The notes under the pieces are model-generated. The model did not search any database and was not told the origin of the DNA. It saw only the letters and a list, made by a program, of their open reading frames with translations. Shown in pieces: positions 32,581 through 42,780 of a stretch of 64,000 nt of DNA. This DNA is from Pegoplata infirma (taxonomy: Eukaryota; Arthropoda; Insecta; Diptera; Anthomyiidae). Positions within the stretch are counted from its first letter, which is position 1, and every line of letters starts with the position of its first letter. The stretch covers positions 17,181,136 to 17,245,135 of the forward strand of contig OY992540.1 of NCBI GenBank assembly GCA_963921195.1, in the 5' to 3' direction. The translations under genes were made by a program, and so were the position numbers.

Positions 32581-33297
32581 ACCCAGTTGTAAAATGTGTC
32601 ACTGAGGAAATTTCCACAGTGATTCCTTGAGCAAATGTCTTCAGGTTCTGACAAATCATAGGCAATCCTTGATAACATGTCCTAACATTGTCAGCACTGA
32701 ATGTTTGCTTTAAGAGTGTGGATAATTCCCCTAAGACGTTTAAAAGGAAATGTCTTCAGAATAGCAGTATATAAAATTAGAATTTTAAATCTGGGCAACT
32801 CTACAATTTCCAAGAAAAAAATGGCAATATTATCGACTTAATTAAAATAAAATCAAAATCTAACAAGTAGAATAAAAGTAATAAATAGACAAACAATTTT
32901 TAAAATAAAGTTTGGAACAAGTGGTTAGGTGTGGGACTAATAAACTGGAGGTTCCAGGTTCAAATCCAGTTGGGACTTAAAAAGGCGAAAAGTTTTTTCT
33001 AAATATGAGAAAGATAATTTATAAAGGAAAATGGATAAAAGTAAAAACTAAAGGAAATACGAAAATTTTTTGTATTTTCGCATGACCTATGTCAGACATT
33101 TCCCCAAAGAAGTCTTAGGTGACATGTCCCCAGAAGGTCAGCCCTGACCACTGCTGACTTTGAGTGAGGACATTTTGAAAATTTGTATGAAACTGTCCTC
33201 AACCCAGTACATAGAGATGTCTTGTGGATGTCAGGTGTGACTCTGACATGTCATCGCTCCGTCACTGAGGATGGCTCGAGGACGTTGCCAACTGGGT
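32581..33297. mobile_element. ACCCAGTTG-type TIR element with tRNA-like core
   Basis: ACCCAGTTG at the left and CAACTGGGT at the right are perfect inverted ends. Inside, GTCACTGAGGA appears near both ends, and GACATTT, TGTCCCCA and AATGTCTTCAGAA words recur. The tRNA-like module lies centrally at 32911-32976. Same family terminus as 23093-23387, which lacks the module. Confidence 0.75.
32911..32976 (+). ncRNA. tRNA-like module, strong B box
   Basis: AGTGGTTAGGTGTGGGACTA in the A-box/D-arm position and CCAGGTTCAAATCCAGTTGG in the T-arm position. GGTTCAAATCC is a canonical tRNA B box. Spacing of about 33 bp between boxes is within tRNA range. Confidence 0.65.
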
Positions 33298-33639
33298 ATT
33301 AATTTAAAAAAAAACAACAACAGGGAATAAAGACTTTTTTTCACATCTTTTTTTGATAATTGGAAGTTAAAGTGCACAGAAAAGACAAATTTCAGTAATA
33401 TTCGAGAATTTATAAAAAAATTCAATTAAAAAAAATCAAACTGTTTTCTTTTTTCACATTTTTTCTTGTTATCAAGCATTTTTTCTTTTTTCCAACAATT
33501 TTAACATGATAATGTTTTTAGGGTGGTGTCTAATTTTAAAAAAGTTGCAGGACTCCACCTCAGTTTGACTATATAAGCTAACAATTAACAAAAAAGAAAA
33601 CAAGAATTACTATTTTCATTTTCCTACAACCAAAAATTT
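33298..33639. other. AT-rich spacer
   Basis: No gene or repeat recognised. Confidence 0.3.
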
Positions 33640-33960
33640 TAATAACTTGGGTTTGTAACTTGGATAATAATTCACCTCGTGGTGAATAAAACCTTTTTCA
33701 CCAGCTGGTGAATAAAAAGTAACATAATTATTTTTCAACAAAACAAAATTTTGTTTTTTCATCAAATTTTTTTTTTTTCATCAATTTTTTTTTTCAAATG
33801 TTTTGTTATCAATTTTTTTCTCACCAAAATTTTTTTTTCATATTTATTTTCATCATTTTTTTTTTTACATCAAAAAATTTTTCTTTTGATCAAAAAAATT
33901 CATCAAAAACTTTTTTTCATCAAAATTTTTTTTCATAATTTAACATAATTTTGTTTTTCG
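33640..33960 (+). repeat. CATCAAATTTTTTT imperfect minisatellite
   Basis: Twelve or so units of (T)CATCAAATTTTTTTT with variants, preceded by CACCTCGTGGTGAATAAA and CACCAGCTGGTGAATAAA, two short hairpins. The 65-codon frame is a reading of the repeat. Confidence 0.7.
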
Positions 33961-34045
33961 TGAAAAAAAAATATTTTTTTTTACCAAAACTACTTTTTCA
34001 CCAAGTCTAAGCTTTTCGCATAAAAATCTTCCATTTGTTTATCAA

Positions 34046-34230
34046 ATGTACATAAAACAAGTGAGAGTGTTATATTCTTTGGTGCCAAATCTTTAATACT
34101 CTCCAAAAAACACTTTTTTGCACTTATTTTTGCACTCACTTACGAAATGTACAGCTCTTTTGGTTTTTTAATGGGGTCCTCGACTGATACTTCAATTCGT
34201 TTTGCATGGAATAGCAAAGTAATATGACAT
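34046..34230 (+). repeat. degenerate DINE-1-like fragment
   Basis: AAACAAGTGAGAGTGTTATA, ATACTCTCCAAAA, AATGGGGTCCTCGACTGATA and TGCATGGAATAGCAAAG. Confidence 0.5.
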
Positions 34231-34765
34231 TATTTTTTCTAAAAAAAACTTTGCTTTGGCAAGTACACCCAAATCTTCCGCAAAACATTATCATGATTTA
34301 ATGTTTTGGGAAAAAGTACAAAATTCGCACGCATTTTTATTTCCAATTTTGAATTTAAAAGTCATATACGTATACTTTATGTAAAGTAAAATTTATATAT
34401 TATTCATCCGTCTGTTGTATAGTAGGATGGGCCGTTTTTACACATTTTTCTCTGATCTGAAACGGTTACCCAGGAAAAGGGCCCCACCGATACAAAAAAA
34501 ATCATGTTGGAATCGGTCATTATCTTTGGTTCGTTCTTTGAGGTTCATGTCTGGACTCAATAAAAATATTTTTCACACAATGAAAAAATGTTGTTTTTCG
34601 ATTTTATTTATTTTTTATTTCGTTATTATTTTGATTGATAAGCTTAAGTAAATCACAAAAGAATCATTTTAACCCATTTCGATCCACTGTTGGATTTTTC
34701 GAACAGTGGAGATCATATTTTTCCAAAAAATATTTATGTATGAAAAAGATAGAATTTCAGGTATA
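34231..34765. other. repeat debris with a TAGGATGGGCCG terminus at 34422
   Basis: TAGGATGGGCCGTTTTTACAC resembles the termini at 1102, 24012 and 44371. The 78-codon frame at 34415 starts inside it and has no recognisable domain. Confidence 0.35.
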
Positions 34766-35223
34766 CACTGCGAATCACATCAATAAGGAATCGAGTTTTT
34801 CACTTTTTAATCGAATATATCTTTGTAACGAATAAGCGGAAAAATATAAAAAAATGCACTGATAGAGACCATTATCTAGCTAATAATATCAAATAATAAC
34901 AATAATCAAAAGACTGAAAGAAGTCCTTTAAAAAAATATTTTTCGGCAACTTGTTGAAAAATTACCAGTTTTTTATGAATCACTTGAATAAGGAATTTTG
35001 TAATACAGACCAAGTAGGACCTGAATCCAATTGGTAATGAATAGCAATCCCTCAAACAACAAAAACAAAACACTTTTGTTTTGATTTTCAATAAAAATGG
35101 GACTTCCAAAGCTCTTAGCTCTTCCGAAAAGGAAAAAGTACTGACTTTAAAGTTCAAAGTGTCAACGGTCGTTGAAATCGCGGAAATAACAGAGAGGAAA
35201 AAAACTGTTGTATGCAATTATCT
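34766..35223 (+). mobile_element. Tc1-type transposon, 5' end with helix-turn-helix
   Basis: CACTGCGAATCACATCAATA (34766) has the look of a Tc1-type terminus with its CAGTG..TCA..T.A.TAAG layout, and TA precedes it. AATCACTTGAATAAGGAA (34977) repeats it internally, as in IR/DR-type Tc1 elements. At 35093-35220 the translation NGTSKALSSSEKEKVLTL, then VVEIAEITERKK and TVVCNYL, matches the N-terminal helix-turn-helix of Tc1-like transposases (SSxEKxxIxxL..G.S..EIA..I.RS..VVxNYL). The rest of the transposase is cut off by the repeat starting at 35224, and I did not find it further on. Confidence 0.7.
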
Positions 35224-35760
35224 ACACTCAAAAAAATACGTTAGTAGATTTACTTTTTTTTTTTTGCTAATGCTAGTTAGCTAACTTTTAGCAAATTTTT
35301 AGTTGAGATTAGCATGTTAGGAAAAAATTCTTGTAAACTTCATTTAACACATTAGCAATTTTAAACAAACGTTGAACTAATTTCTTTTGCTAAGATTTGA
35401 AATTGAGTTGACAACATTTTTACAAGATTTTTTGCTAACATTAGCAAAAATAAATGGTAAATTTTTTTTTATTTTCAGAAAACTTAAAATGGCTCTATCT
35501 CGGAAACTAAGCCAGATAGAGCAAAATGGAGGGCATTATTGGTTCTTAGAATCACCATACTTTCGCGGGTCCTCTTCACATGTGTGGACCCTAATGGGCC
35601 CTAACTTTGGATCCAAAAAAGTTAGCATTCCCGAAAATTTTAAAATGCTCATATCTCGGTAAATATTGCCGACACAACAAAAAGTCCAAAAGCATTTTTG
35701 TAGCTCTCTTAAAAACTTAATAAAAATTACGCAATTTTTAAGTTTTAGTAAAAACAAGTT
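35224..35760. mobile_element. ACACTCAAAAA-type element and left arm of a long inverted repeat
   Basis: ACACTCAAAAAAATACGTTA followed by GCTAAC/GTTAGC-type words (to 35450). Then an arm (35500-35690: TAAGCCAGATAGAGCAAAAT; AATGCTCATATCTCGG; AGTCCAAAAGCATTTTTGTA) repeated inverted at 37545-37735. Frames here are shadows of the arm. Confidence 0.6.
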
Positions 35761-35993
35761 AAATTTTAACAGTTTTAATTAACTAATTATTTTACTTCTT
35801 ATTGGTAATGGGTTTTTACTCCTTATTTGTAATCCGAGGCAGTAACTACTTATTTATCTCCATACTCTTCACTAGTTATTTTTGTCTCACGCCCTTGTTA
35901 AAACAATTAGTGTTTCATTCAATAAGTAACTACTTATTAACATCTGTTTCGGATTACAAAACCCATTACTAGTAATGCCAATTTTTGCTGGGC
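35761..35993 (-). mobile_element. CCCAGCAAAAA MITE, inverted partial copy
   Basis: On the minus strand, CCCAGCAAAAATTGGCATTA, then GTAATGGGTTTTGTAATCCG, through CTGCCTCGGATTACAAATAA. Near-identical to the left two thirds of 36145-36637 in opposite orientation. Confidence 0.85.
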
Positions 35994-36144
35994 ATTTATT
36001 TCAGAACACTTTTTTTAAATATATACGATTTTCCCAATTTTCAAGAGCGCATATTTCGGGAAGAAAAATATCCAGAAGTCCTACACCGTCCGACAAAAAT
36101 GAAAAAAGTCGTTAAACAGGAACAGGATAACATACGTTTGAAAC

Positions 36145-36637
36145 TACCCAGCAAAAATTGGCATTACTAGTAATGGGTTTTGTAATCCGAAACAGATGTT
36201 AATAAGTAGTTACTTATTGAATGAAACACTAATTATTTTAACAAGGGCGTGAGACAAAAATAACTAGTGAAGAGTATGGAGATAAATAAGTAGTTACTGC
36301 CTCGGATTACAAATAAGGAGTAAAAACCCATTACCAAGAAGCAGTAAAATAATTAGTTAATTAAAACTTTTAAAATTTTACTTGTTTTTACTAAAACTTA
36401 AAAATTGCGTAATTTTTATTAAGTTTTTAAGTACTTTTTAAGTTAAATGAATTGTAAAGGTTAAAAACTGCAAGTGCAAGAAGATATTATTACTTAGAGG
36501 TGCTTTTATATACTATATTACTAAGAAGTAGTTACTTTTCGGCTTAAAATAATGATGATGGTAATGAGTACCCATTATAAAAAATGTACTTGGTAATGAT
36601 TACTTTTCACAACTCATTACCATGTTTTTGCTGGGTA
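36145..36637 (+). mobile_element. CCCAGCAAAAA-type TIR MITE, complete
   Basis: TACCCAGCAAAAATTGGCAT at the left and ATGTTTTTGCTGGGTA at the right. ACTAGTAATGGG and AACTCATTACC words sit inside both ends. 493 bp, non-coding. With 35761-35993 it forms a nearly perfect hairpin of about 230-bp arms (extending to about 35700 and 36440). Confidence 0.8.
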
Positions 36638-37135
36638 GAGACTAAATGTAGTAAAACTGCATTTACAGTTTTTCATTTCGTGATCCTATTTCCTTTAAAA
36701 AGGACTTCTCAGTTTTAGAGAATAACTTTTTTTTTTAAATTTTTTATTAATATTTGTACTTGTTCTAGGATGCCACTATTGGTAGCAAATGAAAGAGGAG
36801 GATCGCCTCCCAATTTTTCTATTTCATTATTTTTGAATATAAAAAAAAAGTAGGTAAGTTACGTCCATTTAAAAATGAAAATAAGTATCACTCAAAATTT
36901 TCAACAAAATAATTTGATAAAATTTTCAAATGACTTTATTCACATCCTTTTATCCTGATATGGCAAAATATAAAAATTAGGGGAGATCCTCCTCTTTCAT
37001 CTGCAGTCACAAGTGTCCTCCTAGGACACTTACAAATATTTCAAAAATATTTTACAAAATGTATCCTTTAAAACTTTAAAGTCCTTTTAAAAGGAAACAG
37101 GATCACGAAATGAAAACTTGTACAAGTACAGTTTG
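36638..37135. repeat. inverted repeat with AAAAGGAAACAGGATCACGAAATG arms
   Basis: TCATTTCGTGATCCTATTTC (36673) and GAAACAGGATCACGAAATGA (37097) are inverted. GGATGCCAC..GAAAGAGGAGGATC pairs with GATCCTCCTCTTTC. The loop is of about 120 bp. No gene. Confidence 0.8.
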
Positions 37136-37780
37136 TACACTCAGAAAAAAAAATTAACTAAAAAATGGGAAAATTAACTATATTCAAGGAAAACTGATAA
37201 TGATTTAGCTCCATTGCCATGTTTTCCTTTTTTTAAGTTTATATTTTTCTTAAAAATTAGGAATGAAACAAATTTTTAATACTATGCGAATTTGAACTAA
37301 AAAATGGAAACAATTTTATTTCAATTTAGTTCATACACATTTGAGGACCCGATAGGGTGAAGAACCCATTGGGTTCGGACCCGATAGGTTCATACAAAAT
37401 TATGCCCGTTTCGCTCTTCCTTGCTTAGTTTTTGAGATACTTGAATTTAGGGGACCACTGGGGTCTTGAGAATTCTAAAAACTCGACAACTTTAAAACTA
37501 TTACTCGGAGAGCTTTTGGGTATTTGGCGGTCTTGTTCTACATGTTAAGAGCTACAAAAATGCTATTGAACTTTTTGTTGTGTTGGCAATTTTTACCGAG
37601 ATATGAGCATTTAAAAATTTTCGGGAATGCCAACTTTTTTAAATCCGAAATTTGACCGGCGATACTATGGAGACTCAAAGAACCAAAAATGGCCTCCATT
37701 TTGCTCTATCTGGATTAGTTTTCAAGATATCGAAAAAAAACTTCGCCGAGTTTTAAAAATTTTACTAAAATAGTGGAAAA
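37136..37780. mobile_element. foldback repeat: ACACTCAGAAA terminus and right arm
   Basis: ACACTCAGAAAAAAAAATTA (37138) starts a new repeat. 37395-37480 matches 13770-13900, and 37545-37735 is the inverted copy of 35500-35690. The order suggests a foldback of about 2.5 kb with other elements inserted in its loop. Confidence 0.55.
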
Positions 37781-38048
37781 AAACTTCCTCAAATCTAAGA
37801 AGATTAACTAATTGGTAGAAAGTTACTTCCTAAATCTAAAGAAGAGGAATATGTCTTAAAAATTATGATGTTTTTCATATATTTAGGGAAAATTTCTTTG
37901 ACGGTAAGAATTTTTTCCATGTATTAGGGAATTCCTTTTAAGGAAAATAATGGACTATTTAACAGAACATGAACTAAAATCTTTTCCTAATAGTTAAGAA
38001 AGTTTCCGAAATTTTAGTTAAACTAAACTAAATTGTGGGAAAATTCAC
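37781..38048 (+). repeat. AGTTAAACTAAACTAAATT tail repeat
   Basis: GGGAAAATTTCTTTGACGGT, AAGAATTTTTTCCATG and TTTTAGTTAAACTAAACTAA correspond block by block to 14460-14690. Confidence 0.6.
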
Positions 38049-39450
38049 ACGGTGAGCCTCAGCGATGTTCAGGTTGAACTTTAGTGTCAAAGAAAGTGTA
38101 AGCGCAGTTCGATTTCTACAAGATTAAATGTCACAAAACTGTTAACAGCGAAATCGAAGCTGCTCGCATTTGCGAGAGAACGCGAAATTAGTGTTTTTGT
38201 ATATTTTTAAATTTTGACATTGAAGTTTTTTTAAATATTTTCAAAAACTGAGTATACAGTTTTAATTGCTCTTATTTAAACTTATTTAAAGGTCAAAAAA
38301 CAGTAAACATCCTATCTTCGCGAGAAATCGCGAAATTAATTTTTTACTGTTTTTGTTTTCGTTTTTTATCTTTATAAAGGTTTCTTTCGTAAAAACATGG
38401 TATGCAGTTTTAATTGTGCTTGATCAAAGGTCACACAACTGTTGACATCAAAATTGTAGGTGTTAAGTTTCGCGAGATATCGCGTAATTATATCCATTTT
38501 TTTATTATTTATTTATATTTTAAAACCGGTTCTTTCGAATTAATAAAAAAAGTGGTGTGCAGTTTGATTTTAAAATGTTGGAAGAAATTACAACTGCCTA
38601 GGAAAAATTATAGCTGCTCACTTTCGCGAGAAATAGCGAAAAACAGCTTTTTGGGAGTATTTCTTGTTTTGATTAAAAAAAGAAGTTTCTTTAACATTGT
38701 TGAAAAACACGAATTGCAGTTCGATTTGCTATTGATTAAAGGTGATACGGCTGTTAACATTTAAATTCTAGCTGCTCAATTCTTCGAGTTATCGCTTAAA
38801 AACTCGCTAAACTACTATTTATTCATTACTTTGTGTTATTTTTGGTCTGTAAAAACATTTCCTTCAATTAACGACAAAAATGTGGTATGCAGTTTGAATT
38901 CGAGCTTATTTAAGTTGACAAAACTGCAAGCAGAAAAATTATAGATGATCAATTTCCCAAGAAATTGCAAAATTACTGTTCAAGCTTTTATATGAATTAA
39001 TTTATTTTTTCTTTAGTGTCTAAACTAAAGGGAAAAAATCAAGAAACGACAAATATATTGTATGCAGTTTAAATTTTATGTGGTTAAAGGTGGTAAAACT
39101 GCTCAAATCAATATCTTGACTGCTAATTTACGCGAAAAATTAAATTTTTTTTTTTAATTTTGCGATTTCTCGCGAAATTGAGAAGTTGTGATTTTGATGT
39201 TAACTGTTTTGTGACCTGTAAACAAATACAATTAAAACTGCGTACTCAGTTTTTGAAGATATTTAAAAAACTTCATTGTCAAAATTTCTCATTTCTCACA
39301 AAAAAACTCATTTCGCGATGTCACGCTAATGCAAGCAGCTACGATTTCGCTGTTAACAGTTTTGTGAGATTTAATCGACTAGAAATCAAACTGCGTTTAC
39401 ACTTTTCGTCGACACTAAAGTTGAACCTAAACATCGCTGGGGCTCACCGT
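38049..39450. mobile_element. foldback element, ACGGTGAGCC family, second complete copy
   Basis: ACGGTGAGCCTCAGCGATG at the left, GGGGCTCACCGT at the right. The internal 150-bp units are as in 30808-32542, with CGCGA..TCGCG cores near 38166, 38322, 38471 and 38625 and eroded ones near 38785, 38950 and 39170. Frames 38414-38764 and 39160-39468 are readings of these units and contain no known domain. Confidence 0.85.
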
Positions 39451-39610
39451 GCTCATAAACTATTTTGAAGAAAATTTTTCCAAAGCTTAAGTTAAGTCTT
39501 TTTTTTGAGTGTCGATTTTTTAAAAAATTTTGTAAATGTAAAATTTTATATTCAAATTTGTTTAATACTTGTATTAAAAAGTAACAGTAATAAATTTTAA
39601 AAAAACTTAC
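39451..39610 (-). other. start of intron after the 39.6-kb exon
   Basis: On the minus strand the intron opens GTAAGTTTTTTT at 39610 and runs into the foldback element. About 39 kb of mostly repetitive DNA lies downstream on that strand in this window. I did not find the next exon. Confidence 0.5.
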
Positions 39611-39728
39611 CGGACAACATTGGTGCCATTTGTATGGCACCATTTGTATCATGTTTATCCTCATTTTTTAAGGCGCCACTTTTGCCGGACACACAGCTGA
39701 TGGGTTTCTTTGTTTTCCACAGCTTCAT
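39611..39728 (-). CDS. first coding exon of an unidentified host gene
   Basis: Minus-strand ATG at 39728 opens 39 codons plus one base. It ends at CCG|GTAAGT, a perfect donor consensus (intron begins at 39610). The peptide starts MKLWKTKKPISCVSGKSG and ends AIQMAPMLS. It is polar, basic then acidic (KNEDKHDTNG), with no signal peptide or membrane segment, so it looks like a cytosolic N-terminal tail. Codon use and base composition are much less AT-biased than the surroundings. The context AAAT before ATG suits fly initiation. Upstream DNA looks like an A-rich 5' UTR. The protein family is not recognised and the gene cannot be named from 39 residues. The frame called at 39386-39664 is a shadow in another phase. 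Confidence 0.7.
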
Positions 39729-41200
39729 ATTTATTTTTTATATATTTTTTGTTGTTGTATTATGTATTTGTAATATTTATAAGTTGTTTTAATAAAATAA
39801 AATTTTTTTTTAACAAATATTTTTTTAAAAAATTGCAAACATTTTTAAGGCACTTTTTGTAATAACATTTTTGTAAATAAGAAATATTTGCTTTTTAAAT
39901 TTTTATATAAATTTTTTAAATTTATTTTTTTGAAAAACTTGGTATATTTTTAAAATTTTTTTCTCTTTTTCTTGTTGTAACACAAAAATTTTATTTTGTT
40001 TTCTTTTCTTAATATTATTTTTATTTTTGTTTTTGAAAATTTTTTTTTTTTATTTTTTTTTTTTGTAAAAACTGCAGTTATTTTTAAATATATATATTTT
40101 TTTCAACGACAAATCTAAGAAGAATCACTAAAAATTTTGTGTCTGCTATTATTTTGATGATGTTTTCTACGGTATGCGGAGTGTAAAGTGGGGAAGTTTT
40201 TCCCCCCTTTTAACAAAAAAAAAAAAAAAAACCATAAGCTATATAGCGAGCATAGCGACACGAAACACACTTACGCAGTCATTCATAGGAAAGCACTTTG
40301 GCGCACGCTTTTAGCAATTTAGATAAAATAAAATTATATAGAAAAACTGTTTCTTCGTTCTTTTTGATATTTTTGAAATTTTTTTTTTTTATATTTTGAA
40401 ATAAGTAGTAGAAGTAGAATTGCGTAGAGTATGATAAAAATATATTATAGATTTTGTTTTTTGCTTTTAAAATTTTTTATTCACGATTTCTTTAAAATTT
40501 TTATCTAGGGTTCAAAATCAAAAAAGAAAACAATCAAAAAATTTAACCAAAAATATAAAATTTATATCGTTTTATTGAATTTTTTTATAAATTCAAAATT
40601 TATTCTTTTTTCCTAAGATTTATTTTTATTATTATTGTATTCAGTTACGCTCGATTGATTAATTAAATACAATTTTGTAATTTTCAAATTTGTTATGACG
40701 TCTGTATTATTCCAATTAGATTTTTTTGTATTCAATTCACTCCACAATTTTTCTTCTTCACCTTATAAGTTTCACTTTTTATTTTAAAATTTTTATTTTC
40801 GTATCGTTCTTAACGGTAGCACTCAATATTTCACAATGATTTCGTTAGTATTCTTCACATAGCGGTTTACGCACACTTTAAATTTTTTAGTACCAATTTT
40901 CCTACTCATAAACACTCTTATTTTCTTTTTTTTTCACATACTCAAATTTTATCTTAAATTCTCCTTATATTTTTTTAATGGGATTTTCTTTAAAATTGTA
41001 CTCATTTTCTTTTGATTTTTGTTATTGTTGTTTATTTATTTATTATGTGCGTTTTTCCGCAACCACGTTGTTGCTTCATTCGCGGTTTGTGTACGAATGC
41101 CAGACACTATTTGTCATCATCATTGTTGCTTATACGTATGTTTGTTGCTTGCCGCCGTTCAATGTGTTCTATGCAGAGTTTTAAAAGAATAAATTCCATC
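39729..41200 (-). promoter_or_regulatory. probable 5' UTR and promoter region of the 39.6-kb gene
   Basis: Unlike its neighbours, this 1.5 kb shows no repeat partners. On the minus strand it is A-rich with words common in fly 5' UTRs (AAAAATTTTAAAATAAAAAG, AGTGAAACTTATAAGGTGAA, GTGAAATATTGAGTGCTACC). Toward 41200 it becomes more GC-rich (AACGGCGGCAAGCAACAAAC), which suits a promoter or transcription start near 41050-41200. No TATA box or initiator could be fixed. The two frames at 40978-41218 on the plus strand are not supported. An intron inside the UTR is possible. Confidence 0.45.
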
Positions 41201-41207
41201 CAGAATT

Positions 41208-41640
41208 CACTTTTATAAAAAGTACCTTTTATAAAAAATACCTTTTAAAAAAAGTACCTTTTATAAAAAGTACCTTTTATAAAAAGTACCTTTTAAAAAA
41301 AGTACCTTTTATAAAAAGTACCTTTTATAAAAAGTACCTTTTATAAAAAGTACCTTTTATAAAAAGTACCTTTTATGAAAAGTACCTTTAAAATTACCTT
41401 TTAAAAAAAATACCTTTTATAAAAATAACCTTTTATAAAAAGTACCTTTTAAAACAAGTACATTTTATAAAAAGTACCTTTATAAAAAGTATCTTTTATA
41501 AAAAGTACCTTTAATAAAAAATACCTTTTATAAAAAGTACCTTTCTTAAAAAGGACCTTTTATAAAAAGTGCTTTTTATAAAAGTACCTTTCAAAAAATG
41601 TACCCTTCATTAAAAGTTCCTTTTATAAAAATACACTTTT
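41208..41640 (+). repeat. 16-bp minisatellite ACCTTTTATAAAAAGT
   Basis: About 27 head-to-tail units of ACCTTTTATAAAAAGT. The early units are nearly identical and the later ones more degenerate. Each unit is close to palindromic (CTTTTTATAAAAAG), so single strands can pair with themselves. It lies directly upstream of the putative promoter of the minus-strand gene. Confidence 0.9.
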
Positions 41641-42190
41641 TGGTACTTTTTACATCCCGAAATAATAATTATAGAAACTTTTTACTTTTCCTGGAAAAAT
41701 GGTCCTGGAATCTTTAAATTTGTAATGTAGGAGAATTCGGTAAAAAACATTCAAGGAAAAATACGTTTTGGAAATTCCGCTTCTTAGTGGGGTAAAATGG
41801 CTAAAAAGGTGTATTATCTGTACTTTTGATATTTTCTGACGTAATGGTTCTAGAAACTTAAGATTAGGAATGTAAAATCATGTTGGTACTTTTAATATTT
41901 GGTGAAACAATGAACCTAGATAGTTGAAATATGGAATATAGAATCCTTCGGTGACGAAAAAAACATTCTGGAAGAGGTACTTTTTGGAAATTTCATTATC
42001 GGGGAAAGAAAGTGTACTTTTGGTGCTTTTTTTTGGTTCCGATAATAATGACCTTAGAAGCTTGAATTTTGGAATGTAGGGTCCTTCGGTGAAAAAGCCA
42101 TTCTGCTAATATATTTTTAAAAAATTCCGTTTCTAGAGGTGTAAAAAAGTGATTTTTAAAACTTTTTATATTTCATAAAGTACACTTAAA
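41641..42190 (+). repeat. diverged tandem repeats of about 180 bp
   Basis: Three or four old units contain GTACTTTTGGTRCTTTTT, AATRATGACCTTAGAA, TTGAATTTTGGAATGTAGG, TCCTTCGGTGAAAAA and CATTCTG (near 41640, 41820, 41893, 42020). A stray unit lies at 42970-43090. Likely an old satellite that gave rise to, or flanks, the 16-bp array. Confidence 0.6.
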
Positions 42191-42470
42191 AAATTATGTC
42201 CTTAACTGTTTGTAGTTTATTTTAAAAATTTAAAAGAAAAAACATTTGTTTGATGTTCAGTTTTTATTAATGACTACTTCTGTTCTTTGTTTCAAAAATA
42301 ACACACTAAAATATATAGACTTTCATTAACATTTGATTTTTAAAGTCATTTATTTTTGTTCTGTAAGTAAAAACTACTGAATATTCTTTAAATTTTTATG
42401 ATTTGTGTTAGTAATTTTTTTTTTAAATTGTTGGTATTTTTTAATGAGATATCATTAGTTTTTACCTACA
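42191..42470. other. AT-rich spacer
   Basis: No gene or repeat recognised. Confidence 0.3.
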
Positions 42471-42780
42471 CAAGTAGGTTATTTTTTTGTAGAAAAAAAG
42501 TTCAAAAATTTTTTTTTATAAAAATATAAAAACATGTTTGTATCAAGTGACTTTGGCACGATGGGTAGAGTGTCTGGCCAGAATATAGTTGATTGCGGGA
42601 TCGATTCCCCAAAATTTTATTAAAAATTATTAAAAAAAATATTTCAATAGAAAATTGCAAAAAATAACCTACGAAATCATTAATTTTTAATGTTTTCGTA
42701 GGTTATTTTTTTGGAATTTTTTGGTTAAAATTACAGAACTAACATTAATTTTTAATGTTTTCGTAGGTTATTTTTTTCAA
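42471..42780. mobile_element. small inverted-repeat element with tRNA-like core
   Basis: GTAGGTTATTTTTTTGTAG (42474) faces GCAAAAAATAACCTACG (42657). TTAATGTTTTCGTAGGTTAT then repeats twice in tandem (about 42688, 42750). The tRNA-like module sits between the arms. Confidence 0.55.
42553..42611 (+). ncRNA. tRNA-like module
   Basis: TTGGCACGATGGGTAGAGTG contains an A box (TGGCACGATGG; D-loop-like GGGTAGAG). GCGGGATCGATTCCCC is a T arm with B box GGATCGATTCC (9 of 10 defined positions). The spacing of about 35 bp suits a tRNA. The acceptor stem is not apparent. Confidence 0.65.

Noticed and set aside
33751..33948. Hydrophobic 65-codon frame resembling a membrane protein
   Set aside because: Phe/Ile run from the CATCAAATTTTTT minisatellite.
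38414..38764. 116-codon frame in the foldback element
   Set aside because: Runs through the 150-bp repeat units. Equivalent frames in other units are broken and there is no domain.
41208..41640. Telomeric or centromeric satellite
   Set aside because: Only about 27 units of 16 bp beside a probable gene start. No telomere-type repeat or long array, so a local minisatellite is the simpler reading.
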